Below are positions 55,021-62,290 of a stretch of DNA of 64,000 nucleotides, in pieces. The stretch's first letter is position 1. Each line of letters opens with the position of its first letter. Location of the stretch: assembly GCF_000741785.1 (NCBI RefSeq), contig NZ_JGZP01000012.1:1-64000 (forward strand), written 5' to 3'. The stretch comes from Bifidobacterium stellenboschense (GTDB lineage Bacteria > Actinomycetota > Actinomycetes > Actinomycetales > Bifidobacteriaceae). A model generated the notes under the pieces. That model made no database searches. It had not been told where the DNA came from and was given only the letters and a program-made list of their open reading frames with translations. A program made the position numbers and the translations under genes.

Positions 55021-56577
55021 TCACACCAGTCCGGCCACTATCTGCGCCGCCCCGGCGAACTCCTCCGGGGTGGTGTAGGAGTAGCTCAGGCGCAGGGCGT
55101 TGTCGCCCTCGAAATCGTAGATGTCGCCCGGATTGAGCAGCACGCCGCGGTCGGCGGCCTGCTGGAACAGCCGTCCCATGCGCACCGGCTCGTCGAACGT
55201 GAGCCAGATGTAGAACCCGCCGTGCGGAACGTTCCAATGCGCGCGACCGGCGAACAGCCGTTCCAGCGTCTCCAGCGCCGCGTCGCGCCGGCGACGCAGT
55301 TCGGCGCGCAGACGCTCCAGATATTCCGCGTACAGTCCGCTCGTCAGGAACCGTGCGAACACCCATTGGCTGAGCGTGCTCGCACCGTAATCCATCTGCA
55401 TCTTCACGTCCGCGAGACGGTGTACGATTCGCTCGTCGGCCACGATCCACCCGATGCGCAGTCCCGGCGCGAGCGCCTTCGACGCGCTGCCCAGCGTGAT
55501 CACCATGCCCGTCTCGTCATAGGATTTGAGCGCGCGCGGCGTGGTTCCCTCGAAGACGAGATCCTGATACGCGCAATCCTCGATGATCGGCATCCGGTGC
55601 GTCACGCACGCGTCGATGAGCGTGCGGCGGCGCTGCTCGGGCATCGTGACGCCGGTCGGATTGTGGTTCGTGGGAATCGTGTAGAGGACGGAACCGTCCT
55701 GTCGAATGATGCCGGAGCGGTTGCGGGGGAAGGCGGGTGTGTCGGGCGCGGGTTGTCGGGGCCCTTCGCGTCTCGTCGCAGTGACGGCCGTATGGTCCGC
55801 CGTGCCGTTCCCGTCGAGCAGCGCGCCCAGCGCGTCCGCGTCGAGACCGTCGCCGTCCATCGGCACGCCGGCGAGCCGCATACCCGCCGACTGGAACACC
55901 TGCAGCGACTTGATGTAGCTCGGCGCCTCCGCGTAGACGGTCGATCCGGCCGATAACAGGCTCACCGAAATCATCTGCAATCCCTGCAATGCTCCCGAGG
56001 AGACGAGCACCTGTCCAGGGCGGCAGTCGACGCCCCAATCGCGCATGTGCGCGGCGATCGCCTCCCGCAGCACGTCCAATCCTTCCGGCGGCGGGTAACC
56101 GAGCGCGTCGATCTCGGCGGCCGCCTCGCTCGCCACGCGCCGCCACATGTCGCGCGGGAAAAGCCGAGGATCGAGCTCGCCGGTGCCGAGTCGCGTCTTC
56201 GTGGCGTCGAATTCAAGCCGGTTGATGGCTTGGATGGTCGTGTTGTTCGCCTTGAAGAATCCGGATGAGACGTAGTCCGCCCAGTCGGGCGCGCCGGGCA
56301 GCATCAGCGACCACGTGTTGCTCACGATGCGCGTACCCGCCCCGTGCCGGCCTTCGACGATGCCGTAGTCGGCGAGCTCCTGCACGGCGGCGATGATGGT
56401 GGACCGGTTCACGCCGAATGATTCCGCGAGCGCGCGTTGGCTGGGGAGCCGTGCGCCGATTGGCCATGCGCCGGACGCGATGCGCCCGCACATATAATCG
56501 ACGATCTGTTCGGTGACGGGCGTGGTGTTCGTGCGGTCCGGCGTCCAATCGATGTCAAGCGGCGTGGTGCGCGGCAT
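55021..56577 (-). CDS. MocR-family regulator (GntR HTH + aminotransferase fold)
   Basis: PLP-dependent transcription factor of 518 residues. The N-terminal winged helix-turn-helix (QIVDYMCGRIASGAWPIGARLPSQRALAESFGVNRSTI) is GntR-like. The rest is a class I aminotransferase-like domain with YPPPEGLDVLREAIAAH, IPTNHNPTGVTMPEQRR, EDCAYQDLVF and the PLP-Lys motif TLGSASKALAPGLRIGW. It is divergent from a LysE-type amino acid exporter, so it probably senses an amino acid or amine and controls that gene. The intergenic region holds repeated TTGGCTGG boxes suited to MocR binding. An insert with Arg/Pro near residues 270-290 is unusual. Confidence 0.9.
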   Translation of the reverse strand: MPRTTPLDIDWTPDRTNTTPVTEQIVDYMCGRIASGAWPIGARLPSQRALAESFGVNRSTIIAAVQELADYGIVEGRHGAGTRIVSNTWSLMLPGAPDWADYVSSGFFKANNTTIQAINRLEFDATKTRLGTGELDPRLFPRDMWRRVASEAAAEIDALGYPPPEGLDVLREAIAAHMRDWGVDCRPGQVLVSSGALQGLQMISVSLLSAGSTVYAEAPSYIKSLQVFQSAGMRLAGVPMDGDGLDADALGALLDGNGTADHTAVTATRREGPRQPAPDTPAFPRNRSGIIRQDGSVLYTIPTNHNPTGVTMPEQRRRTLIDACVTHRMPIIEDCAYQDLVFEGTTPRALKSYDETGMVITLGSASKALAPGLRIGWIVADERIVHRLADVKMQMDYGASTLSQWVFARFLTSGLYAEYLERLRAELRRRRDAALETLERLFAGRAHWNVPHGGFYIWLTFDEPVRMGRLFQQAADRGVLLNPGDIYDFEGDNALRLSYSYTTPEEFAGAAQIVAGLV

Positions 56578-56593
56578 GGTGGTTCCTTATGGA

Positions 56594-56766
56594 TTTTGGT
56601 TGGGTGAAGCAAGATAATCTTGGCTGGTTGCCAAGTGTAATCCGCTGCGTAGGATATGGCAACGGTATTGGAACGATGCGGATTGCATGATATGCAATTC
56701 GTATATGGCTGGCTGGCTGAACGGTATTTGGCTGGTTTTGGCTGGGTGTGAATCGCCCAGCCAAAA
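56594..56766. promoter_or_regulatory. MocR-lysE control region with TTGGCTGG boxes
   Basis: TTGGCTGG occurs at 56620-56627, 56728-56735 and 56738-56745, with a TTGGTTGG variant near 56597 and an inverted copy CCAGCCAA at 56757-56764. The last pair makes a perfect TTTTGGCTGGG / CCCAGCCAAAA hairpin (56736-56766). A separate palindrome ATTGCAT-GAT-ATGCAAT lies at 56682-56698. MocR proteins usually bind repeated boxes between divergent genes. Confidence 0.6.
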
Positions 56767-56797
56767 TCAAAAAGCCGGTTGAGGGGTTGCCGTGACT

Positions 56798-56911
56798 ACC
56801 CCTCAGTCGGCCTGCGGCCGCCAGCTCCCCTGACAAGGGGAGCCGAGGGACAGGCGGGATCCGTAATGCGGATACTGGTCGCCGGTTTCTCTGACAAGGG
56901 GAGCCGAGGGA
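56798..56911. repeat. palindromic repeat (family A) plus fragment before lysE
   Basis: A reverse unit at 56798-56850 (CCCCTCAG tail, CGGCCTGCGGCCG hairpin, GCTCCCCT/AGGGGAGC hairpin) is followed by a copy of its last 20 bases (CTGACAAGGGGAGCCGAGGG) at 56891-56910, just before the exporter Shine-Dalgarno. Confidence 0.78.
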
Positions 56912-56924
56912 ACGAGGAGCGAGG

Positions 56925-57668
56925 ATGGGACTGTATATTCAGGGGCTCACGATGGGATTGGCGTATATCGCGCCGATCGGCATGCAGAACCTGTTCGTCA
57001 TCAATTCGGCGTTGACGCGCACGCGCCGCAACGCGCTCATCACCGCGCTCATCGTCATCTGCTTCGACATGGCACTGAGCCTGTCCTGCTTCTTCGGCAT
57101 CGGCGCGATCATGCAGGCGCACCCATGGCTGGAGAACATCGTGCTCGGCCTCGGCGGACTCGTCGTCATCCGCATCGGCATGGGTCTCGTCCTCCCCAAG
57201 CGTCGCACCGCCGACAACGCCGCCGTCTCCGTGGCGCCGGGTGTTCGTGCCGACGCGACCCCTCTCTCTGCTCCCGCTGGCGGGAGCTCCCGCGAAGCGG
57301 GTGAGGGTGGTCCGGCCGCAGGCCGTCCGGGAATCGCCCGCCCCGCCACCCATCTCGGCGCACGCGGACTCATCGACACGATCGGCACCGCCTGCGCGGT
57401 CACCTGGTTCAACCCGCAGGCCATCATCGACGGCACACTGATGCTCGGCGCGTTCGCAGCCACGCTGCACGCCGGCCAGACCACCCCGTTCATCACCGGC
57501 GTGGAGACCGCCTCCGTGCTGTGGTTCCTCGGCGTCACGCTCGTCGTCAACGCGTTCGCCCACAAGTTCAGCCCGAAGATCATCGACGTCCTCAACCGCG
57601 TGTGCGGCGGCGTCATCACCCTCTATGGCGTCAAACTCCTCATCGACTTCGCCCTCGCCGTCCTCTGA
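56925..57668 (+). CDS. LysE/ArgO-type amino acid exporter with repeat-derived loop
   Basis: Integral membrane exporter of 247 residues. The LysE/RhtB pattern is clear: IQGLTMGLAYIAPIGMQNLFVINSAL at 5-30, several hydrophobic helices, GLIDTIGTACAVTWFNPQAIIDG near 148-170 and a C-terminal GVKLLIDFALAVL. Between helix 3 and the second half a loop of about 45 residues contains APAGGSSREAGEGG, which is a translated 42-bp palindromic repeat. GAGGAGCGAGG precedes the start. It is divergent from a MocR regulator that probably controls it. Likely substrates are basic amino acids, but this is inference from the family. Confidence 0.88.
   Translation: MGLYIQGLTMGLAYIAPIGMQNLFVINSALTRTRRNALITALIVICFDMALSLSCFFGIGAIMQAHPWLENIVLGLGGLVVIRIGMGLVLPKRRTADNAAVSVAPGVRADATPLSAPAGGSSREAGEGGPAAGRPGIARPATHLGARGLIDTIGTACAVTWFNPQAIIDGTLMLGAFAATLHAGQTTPFITGVETASVLWFLGVTLVVNAFAHKFSPKIIDVLNRVCGGVITLYGVKLLIDFALAVL
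57270..57311 (+). repeat. palindromic repeat in frame inside the LysE-type gene
   Basis: A 42-bp family A unit (GCTCCCGCTGGCGGGAGC, TCCCGCGAAGCGGG, TGAGGGTGGT), exactly 14 codons, read as APAGGSSREAGEGG. It is identical base for base to the intergenic copy at 60774-60815. Confidence 0.93.
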
Positions 57669-57679
57669 CGCCTTTATCT

Positions 57680-57735
57680 CTCCGCGCGATTCTCGTGCGG
57701 AAAACGGTGGTCTGGCGCACCGTTTTCGCGCGGAG
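57680..57735. repeat. hairpin element (family C), second copy
   Basis: CTCCGCGCGA at 57680-57689 pairs with TCGCGCGGAG at 57726-57735, enclosing GTGCGGAAAACGGTG and CACCGTTTT. It aligns along its whole length with the perfect hairpin at 7483-7540. It starts 11 bases after the exporter stop and may act as its terminator. Confidence 0.7.
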
Positions 57736-57880
57736 TGCTCTCTGCGAAACGAATGGGATGTGGGATGACCGGATTGTTTCGTTGGGAGGGGAGTCCGCGA
57801 AACGGGCGGGGCACGTGGCGTCCGGTCCGTTTCGCGGGGCACGGCCGTGAGGGGAGAACGGGCCGCTACACTGTTGGGTG

Positions 57881-59563
57881 ATGAATACGAATGGCAACAA
57901 CCCCCTGCGCATGCGCCGCAAGCCCGAAGTGCTCGCCCCCGCGGGCAACCTGCGCGGACTGAAGACCGCCGTCGACTACGGTGCGGACGCCGTCTACTGC
58001 GGCGGCAAGGCGTTCGGCATGCGCAGCGCCCCTAGGAACCTCAGCCTCGATGACTTCGAGGAGGGTGCCCGCTACGCGCACGAACGCGGCAGCCGCGTGT
58101 ACGTGACGCTCAACGTGCTGCCCCGCAACGCCGAGGTCGAGGCGATGCGCGACTACATCGGTCAGTTGAAGGACACCGGCATCGACGCGATGATCGTCAC
58201 CGACATCGGCGTGATGATGATGGCCCACCAGATCGCCCCCGACGTCGAGCTGCACGTGAGCACCCAGGCTGGAGTCACCAACTACGGCGCCGCGCAGGCG
58301 CTCTACGAGTTCGGCGCGAGGCGAGTCGTGCTCGCCCGCGAGATGGACCTGCAGGCCGTGCGCGACATCCGCGCGCGCATCCCCGACGACATGGACATCG
58401 AATGTTTCGTGCACGGCGCGATGTGCATGGCGTTCTCCGGCCGCTGCTTGTTCTCCAACTATCTGACCGGCCGCGACGGCAACCACGGCGAGTGTGCCCA
58501 GCCCTGCCGTTGGAAGTACTCGATCGTCGAGGAGAAACGCCCCGGACAGTATTTCCCGATCGAACAGACCGAGGAGGGCGCGTACCTGTTCAACTCGCAG
58601 GACATGTGCATGCTCGACCATATCGACGACCTGATCGACTCCGGCGCGACGAGCCTCAAGATCGAAGGCCGTTCGAAATCCGCGTACTACATCGCCGCGA
58701 TGACCAACGCGTACAAGACCGCCGTCAACGAATACATGGTCCAGCGCGGCTTCGAGACCGCGGACGGCACCGTCATCAAGCCGTTCCGCGACCGCGTGAT
58801 TCGCCCCGACGACCCCGATTTCGCGAACACCGCCGACGATGCGATCGAGCAGAACGCGGACAAGGCGTTCGCCGGCGTGCCCGGCGAGTCGCCGGTCGAA
58901 GGCGACGACGCGACGGCCGCCGCCGCTCCCGCCGGCGGGAGCTCCCGCGAAGCGGGTGAGGGTGGTCGCGTCGCACCGTCGAAGACGCCGAAGACATCGA
59001 AGACCGAGGACGCGGCCGCCCGCTCCGCCGGCGGCGCACAGCTCGACCAGCTGAGCTACAAGGCCCGTTCCGCCCGCCGTAAGTCGAACACGCGCGAGGA
59101 GGTGCTGCCCGAAGGCTGGCATCACGTGAAATGCCGACCCGCGCCGCACATCGAACTGCCCGGCTGGCTGCTCGACGAACCCGACAAGGTCGCCCATCGC
59201 GACTACTCCACCGGCTTCTACTACCCGGAGCGCAAGGTGACGCAGAACACCAACCGCTCCGCCTACTTCCGCGCGTGGATGGTCGTCGGTGAAGTGCTCT
59301 CGTGGAGCCCGGAGCGCGGTGGCCGCGTGACCATCATGAGCCGCAACAAGATCGAACCCGGCCAGGACGTCGAATTCCTGTTGCCCGGCGAGAAGCCGCT
59401 CGCCTACACGGTGCCCGGCACCGGGCTCGAGGATGCGGACGGCGTGCCCGTCGCCGCGATCAACAACCCTGCGCACGTGTTCTCGCTGCCCTGCCCGCAC
59501 GAGGTGCCCGAGAACGCGGCCATCCGCTCGCGCACGAAGAAACCCACACTGAAGGCTGAATGA
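57881..59563 (+). CDS. U32 family peptidase / tRNA-rRNA hydroxylation-type protein
   Basis: Protein of 560 residues from ATG 57881 (a GTG codon just before it is an alternative). The U32 core is clear: KPEVLAPAGNLRGLKTAVDYGADAVYCGG at the N-terminus, ELHVSTQAGVTNYGA, and the cysteine motif CLFSNYLTGRDGNHGECAQPCRWKY near 200-220, with ATSLKIEGRSKSAYYIA after it. Relatives (YegQ/TrhP, RlhA) act in RNA hydroxylation rather than proteolysis, so peptidase activity should not be assumed. A repeat-derived insert (APAGGSSREAGEGG near residue 350) splits the linker before the C-terminal domain. TACACT at 57867-57872, eight bases before the ATG, and no Shine-Dalgarno suggest leaderless transcription. 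Confidence 0.9.
   Translation: MNTNGNNPLRMRRKPEVLAPAGNLRGLKTAVDYGADAVYCGGKAFGMRSAPRNLSLDDFEEGARYAHERGSRVYVTLNVLPRNAEVEAMRDYIGQLKDTGIDAMIVTDIGVMMMAHQIAPDVELHVSTQAGVTNYGAAQALYEFGARRVVLAREMDLQAVRDIRARIPDDMDIECFVHGAMCMAFSGRCLFSNYLTGRDGNHGECAQPCRWKYSIVEEKRPGQYFPIEQTEEGAYLFNSQDMCMLDHIDDLIDSGATSLKIEGRSKSAYYIAAMTNAYKTAVNEYMVQRGFETADGTVIKPFRDRVIRPDDPDFANTADDAIEQNADKAFAGVPGESPVEGDDATAAAAPAGGSSREAGEGGRVAPSKTPKTSKTEDAAARSAGGAQLDQLSYKARSARRKSNTREEVLPEGWHHVKCRPAPHIELPGWLLDEPDKVAHRDYSTGFYYPERKVTQNTNRSAYFRAWMVVGEVLSWSPERGGRVTIMSRNKIEPGQDVEFLLPGEKPLAYTVPGTGLEDADGVPVAAINNPAHVFSLPCPHEVPENAAIRSRTKKPTLKAE
58925..58966 (+). repeat. palindromic repeat in frame inside the U32 gene
   Basis: A 42-bp family A unit differing by one base from the LysE copy, and read in the same frame as APAGGSSREAGEGG. 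It lies in a low-complexity linker that also contains SKTPKTSKTEDAAARSAGG. Confidence 0.93.
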
Positions 59564-59606
59564 CCCCCCTCAGTCGCTTTGCGACAGCTCCCCCTGAAAG
59601 GGGGCG
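59564..59606. repeat. palindromic repeat unit (family A)
   Basis: A reverse unit (CCCCTCAG tail, GTCGCTTTGCGAC hairpin, GCTCCCCCTGAAAGGGGGC hairpin) that begins immediately after the U32 stop and ends 27 bases before the next start. Confidence 0.82.
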
Positions 59607-59632
59607 CAAAGACAACGTAAGGAACAAGAATC

Positions 59633-60679
59633 ATGAGTGAAATCGACGAGACGATCCTCGACTCGAACCAGATCAGCTCCACCGACAAGGCGGGCCGTCC
59701 CATCCCCGTCACCATCCCGATCGCGCTCGTGCCCGGCGTGACCGTCGTCTACACGACGCGCCTCGGGGGACTCTCGACCGGCGACTTCGGCAACCTCAAC
59801 CTGGGCGGCAAGTCCGGCGACGACCCGGAAGCCGTCCTGTCGAACCGCATCGCGCTCGCCGAGGCGGTCGGCGCGCGCCTCTCGCTCGTCTCGCAGGTCC
59901 ACTCCGGCAAGGCCGTCGACGTGGACGAGGCGTTTGAGATCAACACGCCGTTCGGCTTCGACGTCTCCGGCACGTGCACCGGCGCGGCCGCCACCGAAGC
60001 GACCGGCGAGCCGACAGAGCCGAGCGCGGGGGGAGCCGCCGAGGCGACCGACGCCGCCCCGCACGTCGTCGAGGCCGACGGCCAGGTCACCGCGCAGACC
60101 GGCGTCGCGCTCGGCATGTTCGCCGCCGACTGCCTGCCCGTGCTGTTCGCCGACCCCGTGAGCGGCGTGATCGGCGCCGCCCACTGTGGTCGCCGCGGCC
60201 TCGAACGCGGTGTGATCCAGTCGACCGTCGACCTGATGGCCGCCAAGGGCGCTGACCCCAAGAACATCGTCGCGACGCTCGGCCCGTGCATCTGCGGTGA
60301 CTGCTACGAGGTGGGCGACGAGATCGCCGATACGTTCGTCAAGCGCTTCCCGCTGACCAAGACCGCGACGCGCTTCGGCGGCGCCGGCATCGACATCGCC
60401 GAGGCCGCGCGCATCGACCTCGCGTTCGCCGGCGTGCATCGCATCGTCGATTCGATGCCGCGTATCCACGCCGCCACCGAATATCTGGAGGAGGACGCCG
60501 AACTCGCCGAACTGTGCCGCGCCGACGGCGAAGGCCCGGCCGAATTGAGTGAGCGCATCGCGGCCATCCGCCACAGCATGTGCACGCTCGAGAACCCGCT
60601 GTGGTACTCGCATCGCCGCGCCACGAAGGCCGGCAAGCGCCATGAAGGCCGCCTCCTCGCCCTCATCGTCCGCCACTGA
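59633..60679 (+). CDS. YfiH/LACC1-family purine nucleoside phosphorylase-like protein
   Basis: Protein of 348 residues of the former DUF152 (polyphenol oxidase) family, now known to include enzymes acting on purine nucleosides. Signatures: VVYTTRLGGLSTGDFGNLNLG near 38-58, the zinc ligands in SQVHSGKAVDV, MFAADCLPVLFAD and GAAHCGRRGL, and LGPCICGDCYEV. The region between the first two motifs (about 110-145) is a low-complexity Ala/Glu/Thr insert. AAGGAACAAG precedes the start. It lies in the same direction as the U32 gene, separated by a palindromic repeat. In many bacteria this family sits near cell-division genes, and here a DivIVA-like gene is 2.4 kb away. Confidence 0.88.
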   Translation: MSEIDETILDSNQISSTDKAGRPIPVTIPIALVPGVTVVYTTRLGGLSTGDFGNLNLGGKSGDDPEAVLSNRIALAEAVGARLSLVSQVHSGKAVDVDEAFEINTPFGFDVSGTCTGAAATEATGEPTEPSAGGAAEATDAAPHVVEADGQVTAQTGVALGMFAADCLPVLFADPVSGVIGAAHCGRRGLERGVIQSTVDLMAAKGADPKNIVATLGPCICGDCYEVGDEIADTFVKRFPLTKTATRFGGAGIDIAEAARIDLAFAGVHRIVDSMPRIHAATEYLEEDAELAELCRADGEGPAELSERIAAIRHSMCTLENPLWYSHRRATKAGKRHEGRLLALIVRH

Positions 60680-60773
60680 GCCGCGGAGCCGCGGGGTTGT
60701 GGGGCTGCGGGCCGCTGGGCTGAGCCGTGGGCCGCTGGGTTGCGTGCCGTGGGGCCCCGGGCCGACCCCATCC

Positions 60774-60815
60774 GCTCCCGCTGGCGGGAGCTCCCGCGAA
60801 GCGGGTGAGGGTGGT
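60774..60815. repeat. intergenic palindromic repeat (family A), 42 bp
   Basis: Identical over 42 bp to the copy inside the LysE-type gene. It lies between the YfiH-family gene and ispD, so the same element exists both as coding and as noncoding DNA. Confidence 0.93.
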
Positions 60816-60948
60816 CCCGTGGCCGGCGGTCCCGCGGCCCGCGGTCCCGTGTCCCGACGCAGACCCCACGCGTTCCGGCGGATATTCCGTGCAGATGCGC
60901 GTGTGACCTCCGTCACCGTTCCGGGGCGCGTTCTACGGTGGAGACATT

Positions 60949-61773
60949 ATGACCGAGAGAGAGAACATGAACCAGATCGTGCCCGTCGTGGGCGTCGTCC
61001 TCGCCGCAGGCTTCGGCACGCGTTTCGATCCCGACAATCCCAAGCAGCTCGTCTCCGTGGGCGACAAGCCGATCGTGTGCTGGAGCATCGAGGCGTTCGA
61101 ACGGTGCGAGCGCGTCAGTGACATCGTCGTCGTCGTCAACGCGAAGGTGCGCGGCGAGGTCGAGCGTCTCATCGCCGAGGCCGGCTACGGTAAGGTGCGC
61201 GTCGTCATCGACGGCGGCGCCGAGCGCGTCGACAGCACGGCCGCCGCGCTCGACATGCTCGCCGCGGCCGGTATCCCCGACGATGCGAAGATCCTCATCC
61301 ACGACGCGGTGCGTCCGTTCGTCGCGCAGTCCGCGATCGACGGTTCGATCGACGCGCTCGACGAGTACGACGCCGCGACCGTCGCGTTCGCGTCCACCGA
61401 CACCATGCTGCTCACGCGTGATCTCGGCGACCGGAAGGTCGTCGCGAGCGTGCCGGATCGTCCGAACACGTTCCGCGCGCAGACGCCGCAGTCGTTCCGT
61501 TTCGCGACGATCCGCCGCGCCTACGAGTTGGCCGCCGCCGATCCGGACTTCCATCCGACCGACGACACGCGCGTCGTCGTCGACTACATGCCGGACGTGC
61601 CGGTCGCGATCGTCGCGGGCAGCGAGACGAATCTCAAGATCACGACGCTCGCCGACATTCCCGTCGCCGAGCGCATCGCCGCCGATCTCACGCATCACAT
61701 GACGCGCGAGGAGGCGAAGGCGCGCATGCACGCCATGTTCGCCGGTGCCGCCGCGCAGATGCACCGCCGCTGA
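60949..61773 (+). CDS. ispD: 2-C-methyl-D-erythritol 4-phosphate cytidylyltransferase (IspD/TarI family)
   Basis: Cytidylyltransferase of 274 residues. The nucleotide-binding motif VVLAAGFGTRFDPDNPKQ lies near 16-33, with KPIVCWSIEAF, the second binding block IHDAVRPFVAQSAID near 118-132, and RAQTPQSFRFATIRRAY. In the MEP isoprenoid route it makes CDP-methylerythritol from CTP. The family also contains ribitol-phosphate cytidylyltransferases (TarI), and the C-terminal 40 residues are longer than in typical IspD, so this alternative remains. GGAG lies six bases before the start. It is followed by a terminator-like hairpin. Confidence 0.85.
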   Translation: MTERENMNQIVPVVGVVLAAGFGTRFDPDNPKQLVSVGDKPIVCWSIEAFERCERVSDIVVVVNAKVRGEVERLIAEAGYGKVRVVIDGGAERVDSTAAALDMLAAAGIPDDAKILIHDAVRPFVAQSAIDGSIDALDEYDAATVAFASTDTMLLTRDLGDRKVVASVPDRPNTFRAQTPQSFRFATIRRAYELAAADPDFHPTDDTRVVVDYMPDVPVAIVAGSETNLKITTLADIPVAERIAADLTHHMTREEAKARMHAMFAGAAAQMHRR

Positions 61774-61810
61774 CCGCGCGTCATCCGACCGGCCGTCACG
61801 CCCGGCCATC

Positions 61811-61844
61811 ACGCCCGACCGCATTCCCGTATGCGGCCGGGCGT
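61811..61844 (+). terminator. ispD terminator-like hairpin
   Basis: ACGCCCGACCGCAT pairs with ATGCGGCCGGGCGT with one mismatch and a six-base loop, 38 bases after the ispD stop. Only a short TTCGCAT follows. Confidence 0.55.
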
Positions 61845-61876
61845 TCGCATAGTCCCCTCGGCGCGCGATTCATGCC

Positions 61877-61922
61877 TTGTAGACTTTGTAGATTCTTGTA
61901 GACTTTTGTAGATTCCTGTAGA
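61877..61922. repeat. phased TTGTAGA heptamer array
   Basis: TTGTAGA starts at 61877, 61886, 61896 and 61906, with CTGTAGA at 61916: five heptamers 9-10 bp apart. The array immediately precedes and runs into the ATPase pseudogene. It could be an operator array or a remnant of a repeat expansion. Confidence 0.65.
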
Positions 61923-62241
61923 GGAGGACGCGCGTCGTGGGGTGCGCGACGCGTTGAGCCGTCTCGGCGACACGGTGCATGGGCCGGAGCTCGACGGCCT
62001 TTCCGCCGTCGATAAGACGTATCTGCTGGCGATGGCGCAGGACGACGGCCCGGCGTCCACGTCCGTCGTGGCGTAGCGCATGGGCAAGAGCGTGAAATAC
62101 GCGGGGCGATACCGCATGCGGCTCCTCGAAGTGCAGGTGATCGTGGATAAAGGGTACGGGAAAGTGGATTTCGCCATCCCCTATCTGCGCGAATATCTGC
62201 GCGAGCACGCCGCCTTCATCCGCATGTCGCTGGAACGATGA
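61912..62241 (+). pseudogene. 3' remnant of an ATP-binding protein (DUF234/AAA-type C-terminus)
   Basis: One frame reads VRDALSRLGDTVHGPELDGL, LLAMAQDDGPASTSVVA, then a TAG at 62074-62076, then RMGKSVKYAGRYRMRLLEVQ and VDFAIPYLREYLREHAAF to TGA 62241. This matches the C-terminal winged-helix end of the ATP-binding proteins common in bifidobacteria (typical ending VDFAIPYLREYLREH). The ATPase part is missing and an in-frame stop breaks what remains, so this is a degraded gene. Confidence 0.72.
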
Positions 62242-62290
62242 CGGCGGCACGTGCGCGACCGGCCGTCCGTGGACGGGTAGACTGGGGGCC

